Origin: Taudactylus pleione
Taxonomy: Eukaryota; Chordata; Amphibia; Anura; Myobatrachidae
Assembly (NCBI GenBank): GCA_031769625.1
Contig: JAUIMM010000088.1
Location: 5,781,501-5,845,500, forward strand
DNA: 64,000 bases
Direction: 5' to 3'
Part shown: positions 43,936 through 55,166 of the stretch, piece after piece
Layout of the letters: each line of letters begins with the position of its first letter
How positions within the stretch are numbered: the first letter of the stretch is position 1
The notes under the pieces: generated by a model
Database searches by the model: none
The model's input: the letters and a program-made list of their open reading frames with translations, nothing else
Told to the model about the DNA's origin: nothing
Made by a program: the position numbers and the translations under genes

Positions 43936-46642
43936 TTACAGACGCAAGATGTTGTCGCCATCATCATCCGATTCCTCACCCTCATCAGTGTGTACATCAT
44001 CTTCACACAATATTAATTTGTCCCCACTAGAATCCACCATTACAGCCTCAGGTGCTTCTGTAATTTTTGGACGTAATTGGCGGTAAAGGTCTTTATCGTG
44101 AAATTTGTAGTTAGCTTTGATGAACATCATCTTTTCCACATTTTGAGGATGTAGCCACCTACACCGATCGCTGACAAGGTTTCCGGCTGTGCTGAAAACT
44201 CTTGAGGGTGGGCAGCTCAAGTAAAGCAAAGCCAATTTGTGTAAGGGCCTCTAAATTGCCTTTTTTTCCTGCCAGTAGTCAAACGGACTGTCTGACATGC
44301 CTATTTGGACACTATCATTAAAATAGTCCTCAACCATTCTTTTGAATGGTGACCATATCAGATGGAGTCACGGTAAAGGTCTCATTAATGATAGACAATT
44401 CTTTTAGACCCGACCAGATGTCAAAACTTGATTCATCTGCATCACCAGTGGATCTTTCTGGAAAGTTTAGTGGGTTTTTTGGCAGCCGCACTTGCTGGAG
44501 AAACTGAAGGAGGAGACATCGCTGCATCACGTGCCGCTTGTGATGACAATTTGTTTCCCAACAGCTCTTTGCATCTCTTCAGATCTGTGTCCATTGGGAA
44601 GAAAGAAACGATGTATGACTTATACCTAGGATCTAGCACGGTCACCAGATGTATTGCTCTGATTGGAAGATCCTGACAACCCTTGGATCCTGGCAAAGTG
44701 AATAAAGGACTTGATCTACAAGTCCAACATGCTTAGCGGAATCAGTTTCTTAAGTTGCTTTTCCAACAGTCTTATGAGGGGAATTACCTGACTCAAGCTG
44801 GCAGTGTCTGAACTCACTTCACAGGTGACTACTTCGAAGGGTTTCAGCACTCTGCACAACACGGAAAGTATTTTCCACTGAGCTTGATAAAGGTACAGTC
44901 CTTCTCCTCTTCCTATGTCATACTTTGTGTAGCTTTGGATGGCTTTTTGCTGTTCCTCCATCTGCTCAAACATATAAAGGGTGGAGTTCCACCTCATAAC
45001 TACCTCTTGCTTCAGCTGGTGACATGGCAAATTCAACTTTTCTTGCAGGTGCTGCAATCTTCTACATGCACCTGCTGAATGGCAAAAATGCCTAGAAATT
45101 TTGCGGTCCACAGAGATCATCTCCTGCACGGCCCTGTCTTTTTTTAAAAAAAATTTGTACCGCCAAGTTAATAGTGTGAGAAAAACATGGGATGTGTTGG
45201 AATTCACCCAGCTGTAATGCTCTCACAATATTGGTGGCGTTGTCATAAATCACAAATCCTGAGGAGAGTGCAAGCGGGCTAAGCCATTTTGCAATGACTT
45301 CCCTGAGTTTTTCTACTGTCAGCAGTATGTTTCTTAGTGATCACAGTTGTACACAGAGTTAAGTGGACAGTGGGTACAATGGCATTTTGGAAGACACTAA
45401 TTAAGTTTTTTTAACATCCCTCTACAGGCTAGGAATGGCTTTTCTAGTGAAGTGGAACCTAGATGGGATGGAGATATTGTTGGTGGTGAAGATGCCAGGT
45501 ACTTGGATCTAGCAGAGAGAAGGGAGCTAGCTGACACTGGACTGCTTGTTGTTACTTTTTTAGCCAAAGATTCTGAATTTTTCAAACACTTTTGATGGAT
45601 GATGTAACAGGGAGGAGGTTCCTAGATGGCTAGAGTCCCTATCTCTACTTACTCTGGCATGACAACTGGTACAGATGGTTTGACAATCTGGTAATAGGGT
45701 CTCCTGACTGTGGCATTACACCCCGGTCGGTTTGGGTCCAGTGCTGCTTTTAAATGTAGGGGTACCCCTACGCATTTTTTCCCCCTATATTTAAAACCAG
45801 GACAGGCCCTGCAGCCAGGTGCTGGTTCCTAAATTATGGGGGAACCCTACACAATTTGTTCCTCATCATTTTTGGAACCAGGACTGGCTGCCAAGTCCGG
45901 CGCTGGTTATGCTTTTGGGGGGGGACCCTACATAATTTTTCTTTTACATTTAACCCTTTTTTTACAGATACAACACACAAGCAGCCTTCACATATCTCAC
46001 TGATATGTGCAGTCTGCTTGCTCGGGAGAGTTCTGCAGAGAGAAAATACTGCATTCTTGGGTGAGTAATCTCCTTCAAAACTTGCTACTCAGGGGAGATA
46101 TCTCGATCTGCTTCACCATAGGCCCTCTTTCAGCTAAACTCAATTCTTTGTAAATTTGTGAGTTTCAGGAGCCTCAAATCTCCCTAGTTTCGGCGATGCT
46201 AATCGAGTTGAAAAAAAAAATCTTGACTAGACACGATTCTTTGTAAATTTTCCCCTTAGATTCTCCTCAGGGATTTGTGACATTTGTGAGCACACAGTTT
46301 AATTTGTTCGAAACATCTACTGGGAGAAGGGCTTACATCATCATAAGAGGCAGAACCACCAGTCATAAATATTAGCCTTTCCTTGCCACTTCATGTGCTG
46401 AAAGGTATATTGCCAATTTTATGTCTTTCTGCAGGTAACTTTCCCTTTGATGTTTTTTGCTTTACCAATGTAAAAGATTGGTTCTTTGATTTTAGATGCC
46501 CTGACTTAAGCCCTGTATGCCCTTGGGCATCTTCTTTAGTAAATGACGCATAAAGACTAATATCATCATGACTGGTGGCACTGGTAGCAGCTCCAGGACT
46601 AGTATGTGGTTCCTGCTCTCCTCTCAACTTATCATTCTCCAT
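43936..46642 (-). pseudogene. hAT-family transposase, pseudogene (copy 3)
   Basis: Homologous to the intact transposase at 59092-62205. The start codon region is at 46640-46642, and the N-terminal segment lies at 46380-46642. A ~570-bp insertion (45690-46255) follows. BED-adjacent sequence at 45600-45690 is heavily eroded. Much of the middle, including the first catalytic Asp region, is deleted between 45355 and 45400. The second-Asp and HIPCF.HTIN block lies at 45175-45260. SRHFCHSAGACRRLQ and MRWNSTLYMFEQMEEQQKAI are at 44716-45120. The C-terminal region is at 44240-44700, and LYLSCPPSRVFSTAGNLVSDR at 43936-44235 is missing about seven residues, including the catalytic Glu. Many stops and frameshifts. 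Inactive. Confidence 0.8.
45690..46255. mobile_element. Unclassified insertion in hAT copy 3
   Basis: Interrupts homology with the complete hAT between the BED region and the N-terminus. 45700-45960 has AACCAGGAC.GGC and GTGCTGGTT modules like the element at 38425-39545. 45960-46255 is unrecognised. Confidence 0.45.
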
Positions 46643-46649
46643 ATCAACA

Positions 46650-47440
46650 AACATGAATAAAGTGGGGTACAGCACACATGTCAATTTATACTGGAGAAGA
46701 GCACCCATGGACGAGACAGTAGCCCCTTGGTGAGCAACACAACACCTCTTTATGGACAACAAAGCACCTCTGTGGAGTGCAGACGGACCACCTGTAGTTA
46801 CAAATACGTGGATGATAATCTGCGGTCTGGCCGACAGTGTCACCGAACAATAATTTTTTTTACACTGGGGAAGAGCACCCCTTGATGAACAACACAGCAC
46901 CCCTTTGTGGACAACAAAGCACCCCTGCGGAGTGCGGACGGACCTGCTGCCGAGTCACAAATACATAGACCATAAACCTCGGTCTGGCCAGCAGTGTCAC
47001 CAAACAATAATAGCGTAGCTAGCACACACACAAAAAAAAGAGAAAAAAAATCTGTTTTTTTATTATTTTTTGTGGAATGATAATTATTAATTTTAACTTT
47101 TATTTTTTTTACACTGGGGAAGAGCACCCCTGGATGACAGAGCACCCCCGGACGACACAGTACCCCTTTATGAACTGCAGCCCAAGACCCTTGATTGACA
47201 GGACAACAGTGACACAGCAGCACTCCCCACTTTATGTACTGCAGCCCCAGCCCAACAACACTGCACCCTTGAACAACTGCAACACTGCACCCTTGAAGAA
47301 CAGAGAAGAACAGAGCCCCTTGATTGACAGGACAACAGTGACACATCAGCACCCCCCACTTTATGTACTGCAGCCACAGGCAGACAACACTGCACCCTTG
47401 AACAACAGAGCACGTCTGTTCTGTACACTCTTCACAGCCA
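46650..47440. repeat. Imperfect tandem repeats, 5' region of hAT copy 3
   Basis: ACACTGGGGAAGAGCACCCC recurs at 46861 and 47110, with a relative at 46666. A ~160-180-bp stretch with GTGCGGACGGACC and CGGTCTGGCC is present twice (46735-46855 and 46905-47010). A ~115-bp unit with TTGATTGACAGGACAACAGT recurs at 47191 and 47319. The sequence is unrelated to the arrays in the other two hAT copies. Confidence 0.7.
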
Positions 47441-47595
47441 GAGTGAAAATGGCACCGGGACCTTTATAGAATCCAAAACCTGCGAGACTTTTTGCCTCGT
47501 TTTGAATTCCGAGTTAGGCGGGAAAACCCGAGCCGGACTCGAATACGACTCGGAACTGCAATGTTCGGGTGGGTCCGGTTCTCGGAGAATGCACT

Positions 47596-47798
47596 GATTT
47601 TTCAGTGTTTCCATACAAGTTTGTAAACTGTTGGAGAAAAAACACTTGTAACTTCCATCAAGTTCAAAAAGCAATTTCCAATCAATATTATAGATCCACA
47701 TACATGCTCCGCATCTGGGCATAATTAATTTAAATGGATTGCGAGTTTGCAATTAAATAGCAAATTTAAACACGGTGCAACTTTGTCATTAAAAAAGG
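47596..47798. other. No gene seen
   Basis: Sequence beyond the broken 5' end of hAT copy 3; nothing recognised. Confidence 0.5.
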
Positions 47799-48004
47799 CT
47801 TGCAGGCAGGGCTGCCAACAGAAATTGTGGGGCCCGGTACTGACAAAATAGGCAGGCCCCTCCCGGGGTATAGGGCAGACTTGGGTGCAGCTGTGGATGA
47901 GGGTGGAGCTACTTCGGCGGTGGTGCATCAATTGGTGCATAAACCAGGGATGCTAGACATGGTGGGGGGTGGGGTAAAGGGCAGGGAAGAATAGACATTA
48001 CTCG

Positions 48005-48700
48005 GGGGACACATGGCAGGGAAGGCTGGACAAGTGGGGGCACTCGGCTGGCAAGAGTGAACTCTGGTGGCATAGAGCAGGGAAGGCTGGTTGGTCTAGG
48101 AGGGGCAAAGGGCAGGAAAGGCCAGCTGGACTAGTAGAGAGGTAAGGCAGAGAAGGCAGGCAGGCTGGAGATGGGGGGGCTCAGGGAAGTGGCTGGACTG
48201 GAGCAGGGAAGACAGGCTAGCTGGCTGGACTAGGAGGGGGTAGGGGTGCAGGGAAGGCTGGCTGGATTGAAGGAGGGGCAGGGATGGTAGGCTGGCTAAA
48301 CTAGAGGGCTGGCTGGACTGGAGTGCGGTGGGCAGGGAAGGAAGGCTGGCTGGACTGGGGTGGGGGCTTAGGGGCGACTGGCTAGACTGGGGAAGGGGCA
48401 GAGAAAGTAGGCCAACTGGCTGGAATGGGGATGGGGTAGCGGACAGGGAAGGCTGGCTGGCTGGAATGGGGGGTGCAGGAAAGGTTGGCTAGACTGGGGG
48501 GGACAGTGCAGGGAAAGGGTGGCTGGCTGAACTGAACTGAACTGAGGTGCAGGGAAGGCTGGCTGGACTGGGGGGGAGTGCAGGGAAGGCTGGCTAGACT
48601 GGTGGGGACAGTGCAGGAAGGCAAGATGGCTGGCTGGACTTGGGGGGGCAGGCTGGCTGGACTAAGGGAGCAGTGCAGGTAAGGCTGGCTGGACTCGCGG
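48005..48700. repeat. Degenerate minisatellite, GGCTGGCTGGACTGG
   Basis: Dozens of variants of (GCAGGGAAGGCTGGCTGGACTGG)-type units, with spacing from about 25 to 50 bp. Strong purine bias on the plus strand. Inside hAT element copy B. Confidence 0.85.
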
Positions 48701-48800
48701 GGGCACAAGGCAGGATCAACATACCTGCTCTTTTCATAGTACTTCCTGTCCTGAGAGTGAGGGGCAAGTCATGCACAGGGCGGCAGGCAGGGAGAGAGAG

Positions 48801-48970
48801 CATCAGCACTGTGGCATGTGAACTATGGAGCTGGCCATGAGCCTATCATAGCTCGGAGAACTGCAAGCAATCAGAGCACCCAAAAGGAGAGGCTGCTCTG
48901 ATTTGTTGCCATTCTGCAAGCTATGATTGGCTCATGGCCAGCTCCATAGTTTACATGCCGCAGCGTTGAT
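48801..48970. mobile_element. Foldback sequence inside hAT copy B
   Basis: CATCAGCACTGTGGCATGTG and ACTATGGAGCTGGCCATGAG pair with their complements ending near 48970. CAATCAGAGCA also pairs with TGCTCTGATTTG nearer the centre. Either a nested MITE or an internal inverted duplication. Confidence 0.65.
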
Positions 48971-49073
48971 GATTTTCCTTGCTGGCTTGCTGCTGCCACC
49001 TGGGCCCCCTCTATCTCTGTGCCCAGGACTGGAGGCCCGGCAGTCCCCCCTTGATGGTGGCCCTGCTTGCAGA

Positions 49074-49527
49074 ACCCAACTTGCTCTAAAAGAATTGACC
49101 CATTTCACCAAATCACCGAAGCATTCAAACTTGTCGCAACCAACTTTTTGGGGAATAACAGAGTAGCCATAGTAAACTTGTAATAAACACACTACTATCT
49201 TAAGAAAGTAGGCTACAATTTGTCCTTTTAAAATTAAATAAACTTTCTTCACTCGATTTTCCCAGGCACCTGTGGTGAGCATGGAGAGAGTGTGCAGCAG
49301 GTCATCTCAGTGATGGGGAAAAGACATTTTAGGAAATGGAACTGAATGATGCTAGCAGACTATTGCTGCACTGTCACAAGAACTGTTCCAGGTGTGGAAC
49401 ATATACAGCAGGCAAAGAAGAAGCACAAACTGCGAGTAAAGTGGGATAAAGTGAAATTTATTGAAACATGTGGTACAAATAGTATTTATCATTTATAAAT
49501 ATTAACAAATAATGGTATAATACATTA
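49074..49527. other. No gene seen
   Basis: Unremarkable sequence; no frame or repeat terminus recognised. Confidence 0.5.
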
Positions 49528-49831
49528 AGGGGCGGTATCCTAGTTGCTGCTGCTAAATACCGATGACGGGACAGGACTATCAATTAGCCCCAATGCTGGC
49601 ACTTAACAGGGGTTTTGTTTCAGCTGCCCCAGGCAGGCGAAACCAAAGAGACGATAAGTAAGGTTTTTTTCAGCAATCACTGCTGCGAAAGTACATAGGT
49701 CCTATCTATGGACCTATGATCCAATGTGTTTTCGGATGAGAAACGGTAATTTTCCACACAAAAAAGGGCTATAATTGTATAGCCTGATAATAACCCTCGG
49801 GCTTTTATTGCGGGTAATAGGATACCCCTGT
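49528..49831. mobile_element. MITE with GGGGCGGTATCCTA / TAGGATACCCC termini
   Basis: The ends AAGGGGCGGTATCCTAG and ATAGGATACCCCTG are imperfect inverted repeats. Local hairpins include ATAGGTCC/GGACCTAT (49694-49717) and GGCTATA/TATAGCC (49769-49785). Confidence 0.55.
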
Positions 49832-49873
49832 ATATTTTTCAGAGTATATATTCATTTAAAAACATCTTATAAC

Positions 49874-50248
49874 CAGGGCCGGCTCGAGACATGTTTGATC
49901 AGTGCGGTGAACAGGGTCGCCACCCCTTCGAGCCATTCCCGATTTCAGCGGGACAGTCAAGTTTATCAGGCATTACCCCGCTGTTCCACTCACAGGACGA
50001 AGTGTCCCGCGGGCGGTCGGGAGGTTGGGCACCTCCACCGCCACAGTTGTGCCGGCCACGGAAAAGAAGAATGGATGCCGCGCGCCCATTCAGTGCAGGG
50101 AGAGAGCTGGGGGCACCCCCCAAATAGTGTAATTTAGGGGACATGGCCTATGGTAATTAGTCCATGTCCCCTTTTCAGTCGCGTACAAGGTTTGGGGCGT
50201 CCGGGTCCCTCGCTGCACAGGGCGCGGCTCCTGCTGGAGCTGGTCCTG
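49874..50248. mobile_element. Non-autonomous hAT MITE, 375 bp
   Basis: The left end CAGGGCCGGCTCG and the right end CTGGTCCTG are short imperfect inverted repeats. Flanks CTTATAAC (49866-49873) and CTTATTAC (50249-50256) match at seven of eight bases. Confidence 0.7.
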
Positions 50249-50344
50249 CTTATTACAGTGATGTTTGAATGCTCTTTCGTTCTCCCTTTTTAGGTTTGTT
50301 TGCCTTCATTCCTACTGGGTAAGATAGAGGGGTGTGATATACTA

Positions 50345-50520
50345 TGTCAATGGTCAACATGTTGACATTTATTAGGTTAACATGACAGGTTGTAATGTCA
50401 AAATTAACCATGTCTACAATAATGTTATGTTGACATTGTTGTAATATCTACAGTGTGTATAACTTTTTACTGTCATCAATCCTTATCTTTACCCCTAATG
50501 CTAACCCTTACCATAACATT
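50345..50520. repeat. Half of a TGTTGACAT-rich MITE
   Basis: ATGTTGACAT, GTTAACATGAC and ATGTTGACATTG motifs, followed by CCCTAATGCTAACCCTTACC. Resembles the halves at 34850-35068 and 35973-36170. Confidence 0.4.
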
Positions 50521-51041
50521 GACTCTAAAGCTGGGCACACACTGAAGTGACCCAGCGGCCGGCCAACGTCCGGCCGACCGAGAAGCCGATTTGGTAAGCT
50601 ATACACACTTACCAATCGGCCGCTCGATATGTCTGGGCTGACATAATAACTAGGCAGGTATTTAAACAGTTGTGATGTTAGTGCTGCAGGTTCCTAAGGT
50701 AGAGAAAGCATGCAATAGATTTTGCCATAGATTTTCCACCCTTGTATCATGGGCTCCATCACTTCAGTACTGGGGAAGGGTGTTGTAGAATGCATTTTAT
50801 CTAGGCCAAGCAGTTCTATTCTGTACCTCTGCACCTCATACCAACTGCATTTAGTCTGGGTATTGCATATTGTAAATATTGGATCAAAGTCCAACCACTT
50901 TCCTTTTAAGTAACATCCTTTTGGCGTCGGAGTAAACTGACATAATGGTCAGATGAACGCATACAGAGCTTTTATTTACTATTATACATACTCTGTGGCT
51001 TAATTACAAATATTGTATTCTACTAAATTTGTGGACACACT
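50521..51041. other. No gene; possible MITE fragment at 50530-50645
   Basis: GGCCGGCCAACGTCCGGCCG and CGATTTGGTAAG/CTTACCAATCG form local hairpins near 50555-50625. The remainder is unrecognised. Confidence 0.4.
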
Positions 51042-51394
51042 GGGCCTGATTCAGAACAGCCCGTAATGCCGATGTTCACATAGTTGAGCAATTTTTTGCA
51101 ACTACGCATGTGCAAAAATTTCTAAAAACTCCTATGGCACATTCATTGCATAGAGTGTCTGGAATCATAAATGTTGTGGAAAAGTGATGGGCGTTCCTGG
51201 GTGGTGACTGGGAGGCAGCTAGTAGTGTACGTAGAAATGGTCCGTTCAGTGGGAATATTATGGGAGGGAGTTTCCGGGCGTGTCAATGCAAGCAGCTACA
51301 TTAGGGCTCTTGCAAGTCAAGATGGTGCGACCGATGGTGACATATCTGGAGCCACCAATTGGTATTGCAAGTTGGGTATGGGATGACGGCATCC
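51042..51394. repeat. Possible left part of a diverged 3-bp-TSD MITE
   Basis: Starts GGGCCTGATTCAGAAC, as in the serial-hairpin family. The only candidate partner end is GAATCAGGCCC at 62868-62878, beyond the Rex1 LINE and the complete hAT. Flanking triplets ACT and TTT do not match, so the pairing is uncertain. Confidence 0.35.
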
Positions 51395-51610
51395 CGACAG
51401 TTTTAGGACACTTGTCAGTTAGTATCCTAACCCTCCCCCTCCCCGCACCCTAAACCTAACCCTCCCTCTTAGTGCCTAGCCCTAACCCTTCCCCTAGTAC
51501 CCAACCCTAACCCCCCTTAACCCAGTACTTACTGTCGGGATTCCGGCACCGGCATTCTAAGTGCCAGGAAATCCCGACTGTTGGGATATTGACCGGAACC
51601 CGATATTACA
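51395..51610. mobile_element. MITE with CGGCATCCCGACAG / CTGTCGGGATTCCGG ends
   Basis: The left end GGCATCCCGACAGT and the right block ACTGTCGGGATTCCGGCACC are inverted, around a CCTAACCCT-rich centre (51425-51525). Same architecture as the repeat holding the provirus. Confidence 0.5.
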
Positions 51611-51735
51611 ACATGCACAGGTGCTAAAAGTGAGCATCTCAGTTCTTGCACATTTGGCCGCATGAATCTACACAGGATGGAGCCTGTAGGTCATTTGCAT
51701 AAATTCAAAGATGGGCGACCACCAATAGGCACTTT

Positions 51736-54700
51736 TCAAATCAAATCAATTTATTGTCACATCCACATAAAATGCGTCAGCGAAAAAGTAATGCAAGATA
51801 CTCACAGTCAATGAATTACATAAAACTATTTCAAAAATGTAAACTAATAATTGCGGCAGGGAAGAAACTATTCCTCATCCTGCTAGTGCGACACCTAAGA
51901 CATCTAAAACGCTTGCCAGAAGGCAAAAGAGCGAACAAAGAATTACAAGGGTGACTATAATCGGCGGTAATCTTATTTGCTTTCGAAGCACATCTTTTAG
52001 TATAAATGTCTTCTAACCTAGGTAGAGACTGACCAATAATTCTTTCATATGCTTTAATCACCCTAGCCAATGATCTACGATCCAAACACTTGGAATTCCC
52101 ATACCAAACAGTGATGGAATAAGTCAAAAGGCTTTCAATTAGACCACAATAAAAATTAACCAACAATGGCTTAGATAACCCACTTGCTTTCAATTTTCTA
52201 AGAAAATACAGGCGTTGCTGAGCCTTTCCCACCACTGAAGAGATATGCGATGACCATGACAAGTCCTAGGAAAAATTTATACCAAGAAACTTAAAACCAC
52301 CAACCCTCTCCACTTCAACACCATTCAAAAATAAGGGACGGGGAGCACTTTTCCTGGACCTCCTAAAATCTGCCACCACCTCTTTGGTTTTCTTACTGTT
52401 TAATGTCAACTTGTTATCTTCACCCCACCTAACAAGTTGATCTACCTCCGCTCTATAACTATCCTCATCCCCATTAGTGATCAAACCCACAATCGTGGTG
52501 TCGTCAGCAAATTTCACTATGAGATTTGATTCTGAATTGGAGACACAATCTGATGTATACAAAGAGTAAAGGAAAGGACTTAAGACACAACCTTGAGGAA
52601 CTCCTATGTTCACAACAATTGGAGATGAAAACATATCTCCCAACCTAACCAACTGCGAATGGTCAGACAGGAAATCCAACAGGCAATTACAAATAAGCAC
52701 ATCAAAACCAATTGCTTGGAGTTTAGCAATGAGTAAAGACAGTACTACAGTGTTGAAAGCAGAACTATAGTCTACAAACAACAACCTAGCATAAGAATCC
52801 ATGTTCTCAAGATGACACAATACCTTGTGAAGAACCATAAGGGCAGCATCTTCAGTAGATCTATTCGTTCTATACGTGAATTGATAATTATGAAAAGCAT
52901 CTGGGATGCAACCCTTAAGGCGAGCCAAAACCAATCGCTGAAAACACTTCATGATTAATGAAGTAAGAGCAATAGGATGAAAGTCGTTTAGGCCAGGGAC
53001 TGGGATAATTGTAGTAGTTTTAAAACAACCTGGAACAATACCTTGGATAAGTATTAAATTAAAAATAATCGTGAAGATACCTGATAATTGATCAGCGCAT
53101 TCATGCAAAACCTTGCCTGGAATACAGTCAGGACCAGCAGCCTTCCTAGCACTAGCTCTCTGCAGGCAAGACCTGACATCAGCCTCAGCCAGGTTCCAAG
53201 AACCAACTGATACAGGACCACTGATCGGCATAGCAAGAGTGTTATCCGCAACCTCAAACCTAGCATAAAACTGATTAAATTCATCAAACGAAGGGCCACC
53301 TGCCTTGGGACCACCCAAATTTGAAGCTTTGTAATCGGTTAGATGCTTAATCCCCTTCCACAAGGACCTAGAATCACCAGATTCACTAAAATGACACTCT
53401 ATCCTATTAGAATAAGCCTTCTTGGCCAGTCGAATACCCTTCCTCAAATCAGACCGGGCAATTGTATAAGCTAAGCAAACCTTTGATCTGAAGGCAATGT
53501 CTCTAGCTCTCAATAGGGAATGGACATCACCATTCATCCAAGGTTTGTCATTGGGGAAAAAACATATATCCTTTCTTTATGTCACACTTTCTATACAGCA
53601 ATTTAAGTACAGTAAAACCATGGAGGCTAACAGATCAACATTAATATCAGAACCCACCCTGGCCTCCTCTAAAAACAAATCCCACTCGGTAAAATCTAAG
53701 CAGCCCTGCAGTTTCAATAAGGCCCCCTCAGGCCACACAGTAATATTCTTAATAACCGGACCAGATCGCCTAATCAGAGAATAATATTTAGGCACCAAAA
53801 AGAGGGATACATTATCAGACTGCCCTATATGAGGACACAAAAGGGTTCTATAAACGTTCTCAATATTGGTATAAACGTGGTCCAACATATTAGAACCACG
53901 CATTGGTAGATCCACATTCTGAATGAATTTTGGAAGGACCAGCTTCAAATTAGCCTGATTAAAATCTCCGGCAACAATAAAAGCACAATCCGGATATATA
54001 GACAATTGTTTCGAATAAGAATTAAACAAAATATCCAATGCTATAGTTACATTAGCCTGAGGAGGGATATAAACTGCTGCTAACATAACCACAGAAAATT
54101 CCCGGGACAAACAAAAAATAGGCCTGCATTTTAGTAGCATAAACTCAACATCAGCTGTACACTGTGACTCAATCATAATAGCATCTGTTCTCTATTTATC
54201 ATGAACATAAACACAAAGTCCACCAAATCTTTTCTTTCCGGACTCTAGAGTCCTATCAGCCCGGAACAGAGTTCTTTCTGGTAACTGGAAGGGGTAATCC
54301 GGATCATTGTCACTTAACCAAGACTCAGTCAATATTAATAGAGAACAATTTTTAAGAGACTGAGTGCAACCCAGTCTAAGTCTAATATCATCCATTTTAT
54401 TAGGAAGAGATCAAAAATAAACTAGGGAGAGAGGGATTAAAAGGATGAGACCTGAGTCTGGATGCCAGCTCTCTTACCCCACTTTTGCTTCCACTGTCTG
54501 CGAGGATGCCTCTGGTACAGTCCCTGGTTCCACTGCCAATACTGTCTCCACCACCGACCACCTCGACCCCTGCTCCTGTTCCAGTGTCTCCAGCTCTGCC
54601 CCTCCCGGCTGCACGAACGGCCACTGCCTGTCTCTCCGGCATCAGTGGCATCAGCAGCATTCACACCAGTGTCGCCAGTGACAGTAACAGTAACAGGCGC

Positions 54701-54998
54701 AGCTCCATCCAAAACCTCCCCGGAGCCAACCGCCTACTGAGGAAACCTGTGTGGTGACCCCTGCGCCGACAGCGTCATCAGGCCAGGATGACGTGAGGAA
54801 GGTCCCCACCAAAGGACCGGCAGACACCGTGCCAGCCTCCGCACCAGTTTCCATGGGTCCTGGACCTCGCAGCTCCAGCAAACCCAGCCGGGAGTAGCAG
54901 ACATGACCGGAGCCTCCCCGAAGACACACCAGGAACAGAGGAAGCAGCAGCAGCCGAGAACCTCCCCGAGCCCCGACTGTGAGTATAGCAGCCGCAGC
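51736..54998 (-). mobile_element. Rex1-type LINE
   Basis: Minus-strand non-LTR retrotransposon. The 3' end at 51736 shows the GTGACAATAAATTGATTTG tail seen in Rex1-like LINEs. ORF2 covers 51831-54395, and a G+C-rich upstream region (54400-54998) carries no recognised ORF1. The 5' end runs into the complete hAT element, whose target duplication starts at 54999. Confidence 0.8.
51831..54395 (-). pseudogene. Rex1 LINE ORF2: endonuclease and reverse transcriptase, three stops
   Basis: A single minus-strand frame of about 855 codons, interrupted only by stops at 54192-54194, 53577-53579 and 52266-52268, with no frameshift. From the N-terminus: AP endonuclease segments LLILTESWLSD and GGLCVYVHDK, then VAGDFNQANL and LDHVYTNIE (53577-54176). 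PWMNGDVHSLLRARD marks the linker. Reverse transcriptase has ASARKAAGPDCIPG, FHPIALTSLIMKCFQRLVL, LLFVDYSSAFNTV, GVPQGCVLSPFLYSLYT and the active-site FADD at 52500-52511. The C-terminus has W..DNKLTLNSKKTKE, LGINFS and the terminal SYSITVWYGN / LPSGKR.RCLR region. In the first conserved block the usual P.RPI.L reads FHPIAL. The ATG at 54393-54395 may be internal, because the endonuclease N-terminus seems short. Confidence 0.85.
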
Positions 54999-55006
54999 GT
55001 ACGGAC
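54999..55006. repeat. 8-bp target-site duplication, left (GTACGGAC)
   Basis: Identical to 62841-62848 at the other end of the complete hAT. Fits the hAT pattern nTnnnnAn (T at 2, A at 7). Confidence 0.9.
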
Positions 55007-55059
55007 TAGGGGTGAGCGGGTTCAGATTTCTGAAATCCGAACCCCCCCGAGCCCCCCCG

Positions 55060-55125
55060 ATCCGAGTCCGATCTGAGTCAGGCTCGACTTTTCCCGCCTG
55101 ACTCGGATCTGAAATCGAGGCAAAA
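55060..55125. promoter_or_regulatory. Left subterminal GACTCGG motifs, candidate transposase-binding sites
   Basis: CCGAGTC, GAGTCAGGCTCGA and GACTCGGATC in both orientations within about 65 bp, 50-120 bp from the terminus. Similar motifs lie at the 5' ends of copies 1 and 3 and of the fragment at 13340-13527. Binding is inferred from known hAT subterminal repeats. Confidence 0.45.
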
Positions 55126-55166
55126 CGTCATCATCCCGCCTTCCGAGTCTCGCAGGTTTTGGATCC

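Larger units (their letters stand above)
42103..47595 (-). mobile_element. hAT transposon, decayed copy 3, with nested insertions
   Basis: On the minus strand the 3' terminus at 42103 (TAGGAATGTGCGC on the plus strand) matches the terminus of the complete copy. The preceding eight bases ATTATTAG fit the hAT pattern nTnnnnAn. 3' flank homology is seen at 42420-42700, 43080-43166 and 43716-43930, interrupted by MITEs at 42180-42383 and 43167-43715. The transposase pseudogene, a tandem-repeat zone and the promoter-like core follow. The 5' end is cut near 47595 before the terminal repeat. Confidence 0.8.
47807..49065. mobile_element. Non-autonomous hAT element, CAGGGCTGCC termini (copy B)
   Basis: The left end CAGGGCTGCCAACAGAAATT and the right end TTGATGGTGGCCCTG match copy A (30500-31466). 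Flanks CTTGCAGG (47799-47806) and CTTGCAGA (49066-49073) agree at seven of eight bases. The interior holds a minisatellite unrelated to the tandem repeat in copy A and a ~170-bp foldback. Confidence 0.8.
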
